Positions 1 to 6,695 are shown, counted from the stretch's first letter. The stretch: 11,174 nt of DNA from Nitrospinota bacterium (GCA_030620925.1 JAUXIQ010000029.1:1-11174); one strand, 5' to 3'. Numbers and translations are program-made. Notes: a model not told the origin generated them from the sequence alone.

Positions 1-144
1 GATACCCATCTGCATCAGGCCGTGGGCCAGGCTGATGGCTCGGTCGTTAAACTGCTTGTAGGTTATCCTCTCTTCGCCGTAGACCATGGCCACTTTTTGC
101 GGCGTGTTTTTTGCGTGCAGTTTAAGCGAATCGCCTACGTTCAT
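1..144 (-). CDS. Acyl-CoA synthetase (AMP-binding), N-terminal 48 codons only
   Basis: The reverse strand opens with ATG at 144 and reads 48 codons to the window edge, so the rest lies outside. The peptide begins MNVGDSLKLHAKNTPQKVAM and continues VYGEERITYKQFNDRAISLA. This is the usual start of long-chain acyl-CoA synthetases/AMP-dependent ligases: an N-terminal helix, then the 'ALVYGEERITYKEFNERVNRLA' type block. Such enzymes make an acyl-AMP and then an acyl-CoA in the cytoplasm. The AMP-binding loop and catalytic motifs are not in the window, so substrate and integrity cannot be judged. The start follows a ten-G run (146-155) and a GAGGG 12 bases upstream of the ATG, so Shine-Dalgarno spacing depends on the run length. 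A promoter candidate lies about 60-90 bases upstream. Family assignment is fairly secure despite truncation because the block is characteristic. Confidence 0.8.
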   Translation of the reverse strand, partial: MNVGDSLKLHAKNTPQKVAMVYGEERITYKQFNDRAISLAHGLMQMGI

Positions 145-145
145 T

Positions 146-155
146 CCCCCCCCCC
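146..155. repeat. Ten-base C/G homopolymer just before a start codon
   Basis: Ten C on the plus strand (ten G in the sense of the acyl-CoA synthetase) sit one base before the ATG at 144 and one base after the GAGGG that could be its ribosome binding site. A change in run length would change the spacing from GAGGG to the start. Such tracts can vary by slippage, but they are also prone to sequencing error. Confidence 0.7.
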
Positions 156-205
156 GCCCTCAGCCTCGGGTGGAATGTTACGGGATGTCCCTTTGCGTAT
201 GATTT

Positions 206-235
206 ATGATACACGATGCGGGAGGCGCTATGCAA
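206..235 (-). promoter_or_regulatory. Candidate sigma70-type promoter for the acyl-CoA synthetase
   Basis: On the minus strand TTGCAT (235-230) is followed after 18 bases by TATCAT (211-206), matching 4/6 and 5/6 of the TTGACA/TATAAT consensus. Transcription would begin near 199, giving a leader of about 55 bases. The -10 lies in an imperfect palindrome (GTATGAT TT ATGATAC, 197-212). This is by eye only; the gene could also be read from the permease upstream, since no strong terminator is seen in 145-291. Confidence 0.35.
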
Positions 236-291
236 GATGCCGCGGTTTCTTTTTTCTTAAGAGATGACACGGGGTTTTGGGGGGACCGGTG

Positions 292-1989
292 CTAGATCTC
301 CAGGTAGGAGAGAGCTTTCAATCCCCGTTTCATGGGGATGACCACGGCGGCTATGTTCACTACCACCACCATCCCGTAGGAAATGATTATCTGAGCCATC
401 CCCCATGCTCCCAGCGTTTCCCAGCGTCCGCCGGCGGTTAACAACAGATATGTGGGCCAGGCCTGGAGCACCACCACCGCCGCCACGAAACCCATGCTGG
501 TGATCATGTAGACGATCCCCCCGTAGCTGGTGGTTATTTTGGTGATATTCTCAGCCTTGAACTTCGGATAAACAGCCCCCAGGCCGAGGCCCATAGCCAC
601 TATGCCGAAAGTCATGGCCAGAACGGTGAAAGAGGATAGGTATCTCAGGAAGAGGCTGGCGTGCAGCAGGTGGTTGCTTACTATGATGAGCAGCTGGGAG
701 AGGGCGGCCAGGGGAATGAAAGCTATCCAGAATTTGCTCCATAAGAGGCGTTTCATGTTCAGGGGGGAGCTTTTGAGGAGCCAGAGGTATTCCCCCTCCA
801 GGCTCAACACGGGAAAGACAAACCTGGCGGCGATGGCGGAGATGACGAATCCCGCCAGGCCCATATTGAGGAAGGAGAAGAGGTTCTCCATAAAGAATCT
901 GGCGAAGGGGGCCTGGTCCAGGGGAAGCACGCTGTAGTTATACATGTATACAGCTACCAGGGCCGCCAGCAGTAAAAGCTGCGACCACTGGGCGGTATCC
1001 CGGAAGAAAGCCTTGATGTCTTTGCTCATAATCGCCCGGGTGCTGGTGTGAAAGGGGAGGGTGAAGAAGTTTATGGCGCTTTCCAGGAGCCAGCTTTTGG
1101 ACAGCCTGACACGATGCGATTCCTGAGCTTTTGAAAAACCGTAGAAATAGATTTTTCGGGCTACCAGATTACCGACGGCGAGGAGACCCAGGGCGGTGCT
1201 CACCAGCATGAGGAGGTAGAAACCGCTGTTGCCGGAGCTCCTCTGCGCAAGGGGCGCCAGGGTTTCCGTGGCCCAGTGGCCGGGCATAAACTGTGCTTTG
1301 GGTGCGCGAAAGAGGGACAGGTATTCCACCAGGCTTGAAAACGCATCAGGGTCGACCAGTTTCTCCGGCTGAAGGAATCGGATGAGAAGATAAAGGATTA
1401 TAACCAGAATGATGACCATCAAAAACAGGATGTCCCTTATACGCCTGGCGGGGAACAAGTTAACCAGGAGCATGGTTACGATTACCCCCAGACCGGCCGG
1501 TATCATCAAGAAAGGCCCCATAATCGCCGCCAGGGCCAGGTAGTAAGTCCAGGGTGCGTGCATCACCGTGCCGTAGGAAATGAAAATGGGGAGGGTGAAG
1601 AAGGTCACCATCCAGGAGGATTCCAGCAAGGTGTCGGCATAACGGGTTATGAAAATTCTCTCCAGCGACACGGGAAAGGAGAAGACCAGGGGAAGGTCCT
1701 GGGACAGGTAGAAGGTGGAGAGAGCGGTGATTATGTTGCTGAACAGGAGTACGGAGAAGACGGTCAAAAAGATCATGAACAGCAGCTTTTCCGCCAGCAG
1801 TTCACCGAAGGTGTCCACGCTGCCGAAGTAGCCTATTAGCTTGGAGAAGAGGATATACGAGCCGACCCAGAACACCACGGCCATGGCTATCATCACCACC
1901 AGCTTGAGGACCGCTCTCCGCTCCCTTGCCCGGAGGCTGTTACGGAAAGTCCACCATCTGGGGAGCATTAATAGTTTGCACTGGTTCAT
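292..1989 (-). CDS. ABC-2-like exporter permease, about 12 TM segments
   Basis: 565 residues. A basic cytoplasmic N-terminus (about 1-27, rich in Arg) is followed by many hydrophobic stretches: near 28-50, 70-92, 122-140, 148-175, 185-208 and 250-275, then a second half with segments from about 335 to the end. That gives roughly 12 transmembrane helices in two halves. There is no Walker motif, so this is the membrane part of the transporter whose ATPase lies just upstream. Length and layout resemble the large 'putative ABC exporter' permeases (PF16949-type, from memory) rather than 250-400-residue ABC-2 permeases. The ATG at 1989 overlaps the stop of a small upstream ORF as ATGA. The nearest purine-rich site (AAAGGA, about 18 bases up) is too far for normal initiation, so coupling is likely. 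It ends with TAG at 294-292. The substrate cannot be inferred. Confidence 0.85.
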   Translation of the reverse strand: MNQCKLLMLPRWWTFRNSLRARERRAVLKLVVMIAMAVVFWVGSYILFSKLIGYFGSVDTFGELLAEKLLFMIFLTVFSVLLFSNIITALSTFYLSQDLPLVFSFPVSLERIFITRYADTLLESSWMVTFFTLPIFISYGTVMHAPWTYYLALAAIMGPFLMIPAGLGVIVTMLLVNLFPARRIRDILFLMVIILVIILYLLIRFLQPEKLVDPDAFSSLVEYLSLFRAPKAQFMPGHWATETLAPLAQRSSGNSGFYLLMLVSTALGLLAVGNLVARKIYFYGFSKAQESHRVRLSKSWLLESAINFFTLPFHTSTRAIMSKDIKAFFRDTAQWSQLLLLAALVAVYMYNYSVLPLDQAPFARFFMENLFSFLNMGLAGFVISAIAARFVFPVLSLEGEYLWLLKSSPLNMKRLLWSKFWIAFIPLAALSQLLIIVSNHLLHASLFLRYLSSFTVLAMTFGIVAMGLGLGAVYPKFKAENITKITTSYGGIVYMITSMGFVAAVVVLQAWPTYLLLTAGGRWETLGAWGMAQIIISYGMVVVVNIAAVVIPMKRGLKALSYLEI

Positions 1990-2123
1990 GGCTTGGACTC
2001 GAATTGATCCTTTAAAATCAGGTTGATGAAACCTTTTTGGTGAAAACCCCGCGTTACGCGGGGCTCAGGCTGCTTCCAGGAACTATCAGGCGTATAATCC
2101 TGGCCTGCACCGCTTTTCTTCAT
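1986..2123 (-). CDS. Candidate 45-residue microprotein between ABC ATPase and permease
   Basis: Reading the minus strand, ATG at 2123-2121 overlaps the TGA of the ABC ATPase (ATGA). The frame stays open for 45 codons and its TGA at 1988-1986 overlaps the ATG of the permease, again as ATGA. The peptide starts MKKSGAGQDYTPDSSWKQ and ends with GFINLILKDQFESKP. It is hydrophilic and basic at the start, has no transmembrane segment, and carries one short hydrophobic patch (FINLIL). I do not recognise a family. The same kind of 4-base overlap joins the transglutaminase to the ATPase, so the whole block would be contiguous coding. About 25 of 45 codons end in G or C, which neither supports nor excludes coding. 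It may instead be a translated spacer that delivers ribosomes to the permease start, since it also contains a GC hairpin (2047-2063). Confidence 0.5.
   Translation of the reverse strand: MKKSGAGQDYTPDSSWKQPEPRVTRGFHQKGFINLILKDQFESKP
2047..2063 (-). other. GC hairpin followed by four U inside the ABC operon
   Basis: CCCCGCG pairs perfectly with CGCGGGG around a three-base loop (7-bp stem). On the minus strand the hairpin is followed by TTTTCACC. The U-run is short, so it would be at best a weak or partial terminator; it could instead be an mRNA processing or stabilising stem that sets permease levels relative to the ATPase. It lies wholly inside the candidate 45-codon ORF, so translating ribosomes would melt it. 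Confidence 0.45.
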
Positions 2124-2878
2124 ATCTGCAGGACGCGGATTATCTCTTTCATCTCCTCGCCGCCGGTAAGTTTAAGGAATATGGTCTCCAGACGGTCGTC
2201 CCCCGATACGGCTTCTTGCCGGAGTTCTTCCATGGTGCCCAGGGCGATGATTCCGCCCTCGTTTATGATACAGATGCGGTCTGCCATCTCCTGTGCGACT
2301 TCCATGGTGTGGGTGGACATGAAGATGGTGATGCCCGCTGCGCACATTTTCTTGAAGGCCTCCTTTACCAGGCGGGCGCTTTTGGGGTCCAGCCCCACCA
2401 TGGGTTCGTCCACGACTATTACTTTGGGCTTATGAACGATGGCGGAGGACATGACCAGCTTCTGCTTCATACCGTGGGAATAGCTCTCGATGAGCTCGCC
2501 GCCCCAGTCGGTCAGCTCAAAGAGGTCCAGCAGCTCCTCGATGCGGTGGTCGCAGTCTTCGCCGTCCATGTTATACAGTCCCGCCACGAATTTGAGGAAC
2601 TCTCTGCCGGTGAGCTTCTGGTAAAGAAAAGGTGCGTCGGGGATGTAGCCCAGGGCGCTCTTTGCTTTTTCCGGTTCCACGCTGATGTCGTGGCTGTCGA
2701 TGAACACTTTGCCCTCTGTGGGTTTCAGGATTCCCGCTATCATTTTGATGGTGGTGGTCTTGCCCGCCCCGTTGGGGCCCAGGAAAGCGAAAAGCTCGCC
2801 CCTGGAAACGTGAAGGGAAAGGCCCTTCACCGCCTGGAAGCCGTCGTATGATTTTGAAAGGTTCTCGATCCGTATCAT
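2120..2878 (-). CDS. ABC transporter ATP-binding protein
   Basis: 252 residues, a complete cytoplasmic nucleotide-binding domain. Visible motifs in order: Walker A GPNGAGKTT (34-42); a Q-loop region GYIPDAPF in which Asp81 stands where Gln is usual; signature YSHGMKQKL (133-141) in place of LSGGQ; Walker B VIVVDEP (153-159) with catalytic Glu158; D-loop GLDP (162-165); switch His190 in STHTMEV. The YSHGM form is common among ABC-2 exporter ATPases, so this should energise export by the permease encoded two ORFs downstream. The start ATG at 2878 overlaps the transglutaminase stop as ATGA, and the TGA at 2122-2120 overlaps the next small ORF in the same way. All catalytic residues needed for ATP hydrolysis are present. 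The substrate is unknown. Confidence 0.95.
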   Translation of the reverse strand: MIRIENLSKSYDGFQAVKGLSLHVSRGELFAFLGPNGAGKTTTIKMIAGILKPTEGKVFIDSHDISVEPEKAKSALGYIPDAPFLYQKLTGREFLKFVAGLYNMDGEDCDHRIEELLDLFELTDWGGELIESYSHGMKQKLVMSSAIVHKPKVIVVDEPMVGLDPKSARLVKEAFKKMCAAGITIFMSTHTMEVAQEMADRICIINEGGIIALGTMEELRQEAVSGDDRLETIFLKLTGGEEMKEIIRVLQI

Positions 2879-4359
2879 TTGTATTCCAGCACCTCTATTT
2901 TAAGGTTACCCATGGTTTGGACCAGTTGCACCTGTTTGTCCAGACCCCCTTCAACCAGTTTCAGGTGAGTGGCGTCGGCGGGGAACTGGTTCATCAGCGG
3001 GTCCACGGAGATCCATCCCCCCAGGTATACGTCGGCCCACGCATGATAGTAGAAGCTGCCCTGGTGGTAGACAAGCCCGGTGGAGATGCGGGTGGGAATA
3101 CCCGCGGCGCGGGCCAGGGCGGTGAAAAGTACGGTATGCTCGTTGCAATCCCCCGTCTTTATTTTGAGCACTTCCACTGCGGAGGGGATGCTGAAGGTAT
3201 ACTGTTTTTCCAGGTTGTTGTATACCCAGTTGGAAATTTTTGCCGCGGCTTCCATGGCGCTGGAGCCCTCGCTCACGATCTTGTCCGCAGCGGCGGTTAT
3301 CGAGGGGTGGTCGCTCTGGATCAGGAGAGTGGAAGACAGATAGGGTTTAAATTTCTTGTCGCTGTAGGGCAGCGGATAATCTGTTCTGCCTTGGAGGGCC
3401 TCACGCTTTATCTCCAGCACGTCCCCGGAAAGGCTCTGGCGCTGATCCGTAATATCAAAACTTTTATGGTCTATGCCGCTGAGCTTTACCTTGAGAAAGC
3501 TCGTGCCGCGGGGTTCTTCTATCTTCTTTCTAACCGGAATCGAGGTGGAGACCATTATGTCCGGGGGGGGAACGGTGGTTTTTGCGGCGGCGATGGCTTT
3601 GCCGCGCTCTTCTTTCACCATGAGGAGCCCCATGGGGCTCTCTTCCCTGAGTATCTCTCCCTCCTCGTCCAGCCAGGAGTTGACCACTATCCCCTTGAAT
3701 GTTTCTCTCAATTTGAACGCTTTAGTGGCCCTTCCATCAACTGTGAGCGTTTCGCTGCCCACCACCTCCACTATCATTTCGGCGCTGGAAAGGGTGGAGG
3801 GATCAAAAAGGAAGGTGCGATACTTCTTACCCTCTTCCAGACCGGAGGCGGCTATGAACGGCCGGAGGTTTGTCCAGAGGTAAGGGATGTCTTTCATGTG
3901 CAGGGTGCTCTGGTTCTCCTCCCCGCCGGTTATGACGTTGAGGTGCAGTTCGCGCCCCTGGAGTTTTCCCTGTACCCGAAAATCGACCAGACCTGAAGAT
4001 ATGTGGAAATCGAAGGATTTGAGCGCGAAGCCCTGATCCACGTAAGTGGTGGTGCGCGTTTTTATCTCATGGAGTGTGCCCAGGGTGTTCAGACGCATGA
4101 AAGACCGCTCGGCGATGAGGTAGCCTTCTCCCGCGGGCGTGGTGGAGGTAGTCGTGTAACCGATCTTCTCCCCCCGCATGTAAATCCCGTACCACCGCTC
4201 GCCGGAGACGTTTTCCGCGGGCGGGGCTTCTGCAAGCGCAATGTCGTAAACGCCGGGGAAATAGACGCGCTTTACCAGCAGCGCCCCCATAACCATCCAG
4301 AAACAGATGGCGGCTATACAGAGGGTCGTTAAACGGCTTTTTCCGAAAATGATCTTCAC
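2875..4359 (-). CDS. Membrane-anchored transglutaminase-like protein
   Basis: 494 residues. Residues about 10-32 form one hydrophobic helix (signal anchor), so most of the protein should be outside the cytoplasmic membrane. Residues about 55-260 are beta-rich (ERWYGIYMRGEKIGY and following) and resemble DUF3108-like domains. The C-terminal third (about 365-470) is a transglutaminase/protease-like core with Cys405 in GDCNEHT, His439 in YYHAW and Asp453 in SVDP: the complete triad in the usual order. Bacterial relatives act as peptidases or amidases or are uncharacterised; the substrate here is unknown. The start is GTG at 4359, since no ATG, GTG or TTG lies in frame between it and an upstream stop, but no clear Shine-Dalgarno precedes it, so initiation is uncertain. 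It overlaps the ABC ATPase start by 4 bases, suggesting function with the transporter. An eight-G run (3563-3570) encodes part of a Pro stretch without breaking the frame. Confidence 0.88.
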   Translation of the reverse strand: MKIIFGKSRLTTLCIAAICFWMVMGALLVKRVYFPGVYDIALAEAPPAENVSGERWYGIYMRGEKIGYTTTSTTPAGEGYLIAERSFMRLNTLGTLHEIKTRTTTYVDQGFALKSFDFHISSGLVDFRVQGKLQGRELHLNVITGGEENQSTLHMKDIPYLWTNLRPFIAASGLEEGKKYRTFLFDPSTLSSAEMIVEVVGSETLTVDGRATKAFKLRETFKGIVVNSWLDEEGEILREESPMGLLMVKEERGKAIAAAKTTVPPPDIMVSTSIPVRKKIEEPRGTSFLKVKLSGIDHKSFDITDQRQSLSGDVLEIKREALQGRTDYPLPYSDKKFKPYLSSTLLIQSDHPSITAAADKIVSEGSSAMEAAAKISNWVYNNLEKQYTFSIPSAVEVLKIKTGDCNEHTVLFTALARAAGIPTRISTGLVYHQGSFYYHAWADVYLGGWISVDPLMNQFPADATHLKLVEGGLDKQVQLVQTMGNLKIEVLEYK

Positions 4360-4429
4360 GGCTGTCGCTTTCAGCCGGGCCGACCGGCACCCGGCGGATG
4401 GATGAACCGCTCCGGGGGGGCTTCAAGCA

Positions 4430-4942
4430 TCAGGTGATCCGGGCCCCCAGCACCTTTTCCATGTGTTTCAGGGCGTGCCTGTGCGCTTCTTCGTCGAAAG
4501 AGGCAACGCATCGCGCAGGCACTTCCACGCTGTAATCACGGTTGCGCAGATCGGCCACCGTGTAGTTCACGCATATATCCGTGCACACCCCCACCACGAT
4601 GACTTTTTCCGGCGCGACCTCTTCCAGCACCTGCCCCAGACGGCTGTTGTAAAACGCGCTGAACCGCGTCTTGGGCACTATCTCGCCGGGGAACTGTCTC
4701 AGCTCGTCGATAATCTCCGCCTCCTCTGTGCCTTTCACGCAATGTCTGGGAAACATCTCGAATTCGAGGTCGTCTTCACTGTGATTGTCGCAGACGTAAA
4801 TTATCTTTCTGTCCTTTGAATCAGACAACAGCGACACCACGCGGGGGATAATCTTCCTGGCCTCGTCTCCGCAGTAGAGAGGATACCCTTCCACCAGGAA
4901 ACCTTTCAGCATGTCCACCACGATGAAGGCCTCCCCAGCCAT
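4430..4942 (-). CDS. Isochorismatase-family cysteine hydrolase, nicotinamidase-like
   Basis: 170 residues, full length for compact members of the family. The Asp-Lys-Cys triad is visible: Asp10 (FIVVDM), Lys91 (PKTRFSAF) and Cys124 (GVCTDICV). A metal site like that of PncA is suggested by Asp52 and His54 (CDNH) and His67 (FPRHC). Nicotinamidases (nicotinamide to nicotinate plus ammonia) have this set, so that is the best guess, but related amidohydrolases share it. It is cytoplasmic, with no signal. The start is well fixed: a near-perfect GAGGAGGTGA (4959-4950) stands 8-9 bases before the ATG. It follows the DUF35 gene after 137 bases that hold repeats and hairpins, so it may have its own promoter; the transglutaminase gene lies 70 bases downstream. 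Confidence 0.88.
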   Translation of the reverse strand: MAGEAFIVVDMLKGFLVEGYPLYCGDEARKIIPRVVSLLSDSKDRKIIYVCDNHSEDDLEFEMFPRHCVKGTEEAEIIDELRQFPGEIVPKTRFSAFYNSRLGQVLEEVAPEKVIVVGVCTDICVNYTVADLRNRDYSVEVPARCVASFDEEAHRHALKHMEKVLGARIT

Positions 4943-4962
4943 GATTTATTTCACCTCCTCAC

Positions 4963-4983
4963 ATTTATCGGAAAATTTATCGG
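4963..4983. repeat. Direct repeat ATTTATCGG x2 upstream of the nicotinamidase-like gene
   Basis: Two exact 9-base copies of ATTTATCGG (4963-4971 and 4975-4983) are separated by AAA, a 12-base period. They sit immediately upstream of the Shine-Dalgarno site of the gene starting at 4942. This could be an operator or merely AT-rich leader sequence. Confidence 0.5.
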
Positions 4984-5010
4984 TAATTATGAGCATTAAC
5001 TCCTATTTTT

Positions 5011-5026
5011 GGGCATAAAAATACCC
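5011..5026. other. Small hairpin in the DUF35/nicotinamidase-like gap
   Basis: GGGCAT AAAA ATACCC can form a 6-bp stem with one wobble on the minus-strand RNA. No U-run follows on either strand (the minus side continues with five A), so it does not look like an intrinsic terminator. It lies next to a 14-bp palindrome. Confidence 0.35.
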
Positions 5027-5029
5027 GAT

Positions 5030-5043
5030 GAAGGCGCGCCTTC
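5030..5043. other. 14-bp perfect palindrome GAAGGCGCGCCTTC
   Basis: The sequence equals its own reverse complement over 14 bases and stands out as GC-rich inside an AT-rich 137-bp intergenic gap (4943-5079). It could be a binding site for a dimeric regulator of the gene starting at 4942. No protein can be named. Confidence 0.5.
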
Positions 5044-5079
5044 TTAACTAAAATAATACTCCCCCTGTCTTAATCAATA

Positions 5080-5493
5080 CTACTCAGGCAAAGGCTTGAA
5101 CCTGGGGAGGGCTATTTCATCGTTGATATCTTCGAAGACCACCTCAACGGGCATGCCTATACTTACCTTCTCGGGCTCGCACTCTACCACGTTGCTCATC
5201 ATGCGCACCCCTTCCTCTAACTCTATGTAGGCCAGGACGTAGGGCAGTTCATCGCGAAAACCTGCGCCCCTGTTCTGGTAGGTAACCGTAAAAGTATAAA
5301 TTTCGCCCCTGCCGCTGCATTTGACCCATTCCGTGTCGGATGAGAGGCAATTGCCGCAGAGCGCCCTGGGGTAGTAGCGGAGCGTGCCGCAGTCCCTGCA
5401 TTTCTGCATGTACAGCTCGTGCCGCTTGCAGGCCTCCCAGAAGGGTTTGGACTCCTCGTCTATCTGTGGTATCGGTTTCTGGTATCCGCTCAT
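5080..5493 (-). CDS. DUF35 OB-fold / zinc-ribbon protein, probable partner of the adjacent thiolase-like protein
   Basis: 137 residues. An N-terminal helix (about 12-26, SKPFWEACKRHEL) leads to a rubredoxin-like zinc ribbon with Cys32-x2-Cys35 and Cys46-x2-Cys49. An OB fold follows, with GEIYTFTVTYQN, then PYVLAYIELEEGVRMMSNVV (about 84-103) and SIGMPVEVVFED. This is the standard layout and length of DUF35 proteins. Known members (for example the ChsH2 DUF35 domain with Ltp2, and archaeal DUF35 proteins with thiolase/HMG-CoA synthase) bind thiolase-superfamily enzymes and help channel or hold acyl-CoA. Here it lies 50 bases downstream of a thiolase-like gene on the same strand, the usual pairing. 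The ATG at 5493 is preceded by GGGAG at a spacing of about 8; another ATG 5 bases upstream is out of frame. All four Cys ligands are intact. Confidence 0.93.
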   Translation of the reverse strand: MSGYQKPIPQIDEESKPFWEACKRHELYMQKCRDCGTLRYYPRALCGNCLSSDTEWVKCSGRGEIYTFTVTYQNRGAGFRDELPYVLAYIELEEGVRMMSNVVECEPEKVSIGMPVEVVFEDINDEIALPRFKPLPE

Positions 5494-5543
5494 TTCATTT
5501 TCTCCCTGGGATAATTATAAATAAAGGCAGCCGGTGCAGGCGC

Positions 5544-6695
5544 TCATTCGCTGCCCAGGATAAGGGTTACTCCGCTGTGCCTGACGCCCAGCCATCCTCC
5601 CGTGCCGTGAACCAGGGCCAGCCTGGTCTCCTCCACCTGCCGGTTGCCGCATTCTCCCCGCAACTGTTTGGTGGCCTCGATGACCAGGAATATCCCCCGC
5701 ATGCCGGGGTGGTTGTTTGAGAGGCCGCCGCCTTCGGGGTTGATGGGCAGCTCGCCGCCCAACCCTATTCTTCCGTTGAGCACGAATTCGCCGCCCTCGC
5801 CCTTTTCGCAGAACCCCAGGTTCTCCAGCGTGGTGAGGACGGTTATGGTGAACGAATCGTAGATCATGCACATATCTATGTCGGAATGGGCGATTCCGGC
5901 CTGGGCGAAGGCCGTTTCTCCCGACCTTCGGGCGGCGATATCGGTTATATCCTGCGCGCCCATGCCGGTGTGAACGCACGATTCGCCGGCACCCAACACC
6001 CACACCGGCGGTTTTTTGAGGTCCTTCGCCCGTTCGGGTGTGGTCAACACCACTGCGCCGCCGCCGTCAGAGATGATGCAGCAGTCGAGCAGGTGCAGAG
6101 GTGCGGAGATGATGCGCGATTCCAGCACGTCTTCCACGGTTATGGTATCGCGGTACTTGGCCTGGGGATTGGCGGAGGCGTGCCTGCGCATGGTAACCGC
6201 TATTTCCGCAAGCTGCTCGCTGGTGGTGCCGTACTGGTGCATGTGCCTGTGTGCCACCATGGCGTAGGCGCCCACGGTGGTGGGGCCGTAAGGGGATTCG
6301 AATTGTTCCGGGGGCTCGCTGCCCAGGCGCAGGCCGGTGCCGATAGACATGCCCCTGGAGGAGGCGGTGCTGCCGTAGGTGATCAGTGCCACCTCGCACA
6401 ACCCCGCGGCCACCGCCGCGCAGGCGTGGTGGACGTGGGCGTCGAAAGAAGACCCGCCGATGGAGGTGGAATCCAGGAACTTGGGGTTGATGTTGAGGTG
6501 CTCGGCCATGAGTATGGGGGCCATGCCGGAGACACCGGAGGTGAAGTAGCCGTCGACATCGGATATTTTCAGGCCCGCATCCTCCAGCGCGCCGCGTGCG
6601 CTTTCGGCGTGGATTTGAAAAGCTGACTTATCAGGGGCCCACCGCGTCGGATGCTCGTAAACCCCGGCGATGGCCGCTTTTTTATACAGGTTCAT
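5544..6695 (-). CDS. Thiolase-superfamily protein, SCP-x/Ltp type, lacking the nucleophilic Cys
   Basis: 383 residues, usual length for lipid-transfer-protein/SCP-x-like thiolases. The N-terminal part (GVYEHPTRWAPDKSAFQIHA) and the motif YDSFT at 279-283 (where degradative thiolases have NEAF) place it in that subfamily. Where thiolases carry the acyl-accepting Cys (GGCASG), this protein has GGSSFDAH with Ser82-Ser83. The C-terminal Cys motif is replaced by LVHGTGG with His363. His329 is kept in NNHPGMRG. Ordinary thiolytic cleavage is therefore doubtful. Family precedent for Cys-less members paired with DUF35 is Ltp2/ChsH2, a retro-aldolase acting on a steroid side-chain CoA ester; that is an inference here, not a demonstrated substrate. 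The start is supported by GAGGAG six bases before the ATG at 6695. It lies 58 bases after the hydrolase and 50 bases before the DUF35 gene, probably in the same operon. Confidence 0.9.
   Translation of the reverse strand: MNLYKKAAIAGVYEHPTRWAPDKSAFQIHAESARGALEDAGLKISDVDGYFTSGVSGMAPILMAEHLNINPKFLDSTSIGGSSFDAHVHHACAAVAAGLCEVALITYGSTASSRGMSIGTGLRLGSEPPEQFESPYGPTTVGAYAMVAHRHMHQYGTTSEQLAEIAVTMRRHASANPQAKYRDTITVEDVLESRIISAPLHLLDCCIISDGGGAVVLTTPERAKDLKKPPVWVLGAGESCVHTGMGAQDITDIAARRSGETAFAQAGIAHSDIDMCMIYDSFTITVLTTLENLGFCEKGEGGEFVLNGRIGLGGELPINPEGGGLSNNHPGMRGIFLVIEATKQLRGECGNRQVEETRLALVHGTGGWLGVRHSGVTLILGSE

Noticed and set aside
3563-3570. Eight-G run in the transglutaminase gene as a frameshift site
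   Set aside because: The frame is continuous through it and the catalytic domain downstream is intact, so no shift is needed.
2848-3996. Long plus-strand open frame of 382 codons
   Set aside because: It is antisense to the transglutaminase-like gene, whose triad and domains are clear. Its translation has no recognisable motif and reflects codon bias of the opposite strand.
4067-4426. Minus-strand 119-codon frame overlapping the start of the transglutaminase gene
   Set aside because: It is out of frame with the conserved protein, lacks a Shine-Dalgarno, and its Arg/Pro-rich translation is typical of a shifted frame.
5011-5043. Hairpin and palindrome as an intrinsic terminator after the DUF35 gene
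   Set aside because: On the minus strand neither is followed by a U-run; the hairpin is followed by A residues.
5515-5547. Ten-codon ORF (MSACTGCLYL) starting in the thiolase stop as ATGA
   Set aside because: It is too short, has no own context, and does not reach the DUF35 start as a coupled ORF would.
5886-6626. Plus-strand open frame of 246 codons
   Set aside because: Antisense to the thiolase-like gene. Composition is rich in Gly, His and Arg without domain motifs, as expected for a shadow frame.
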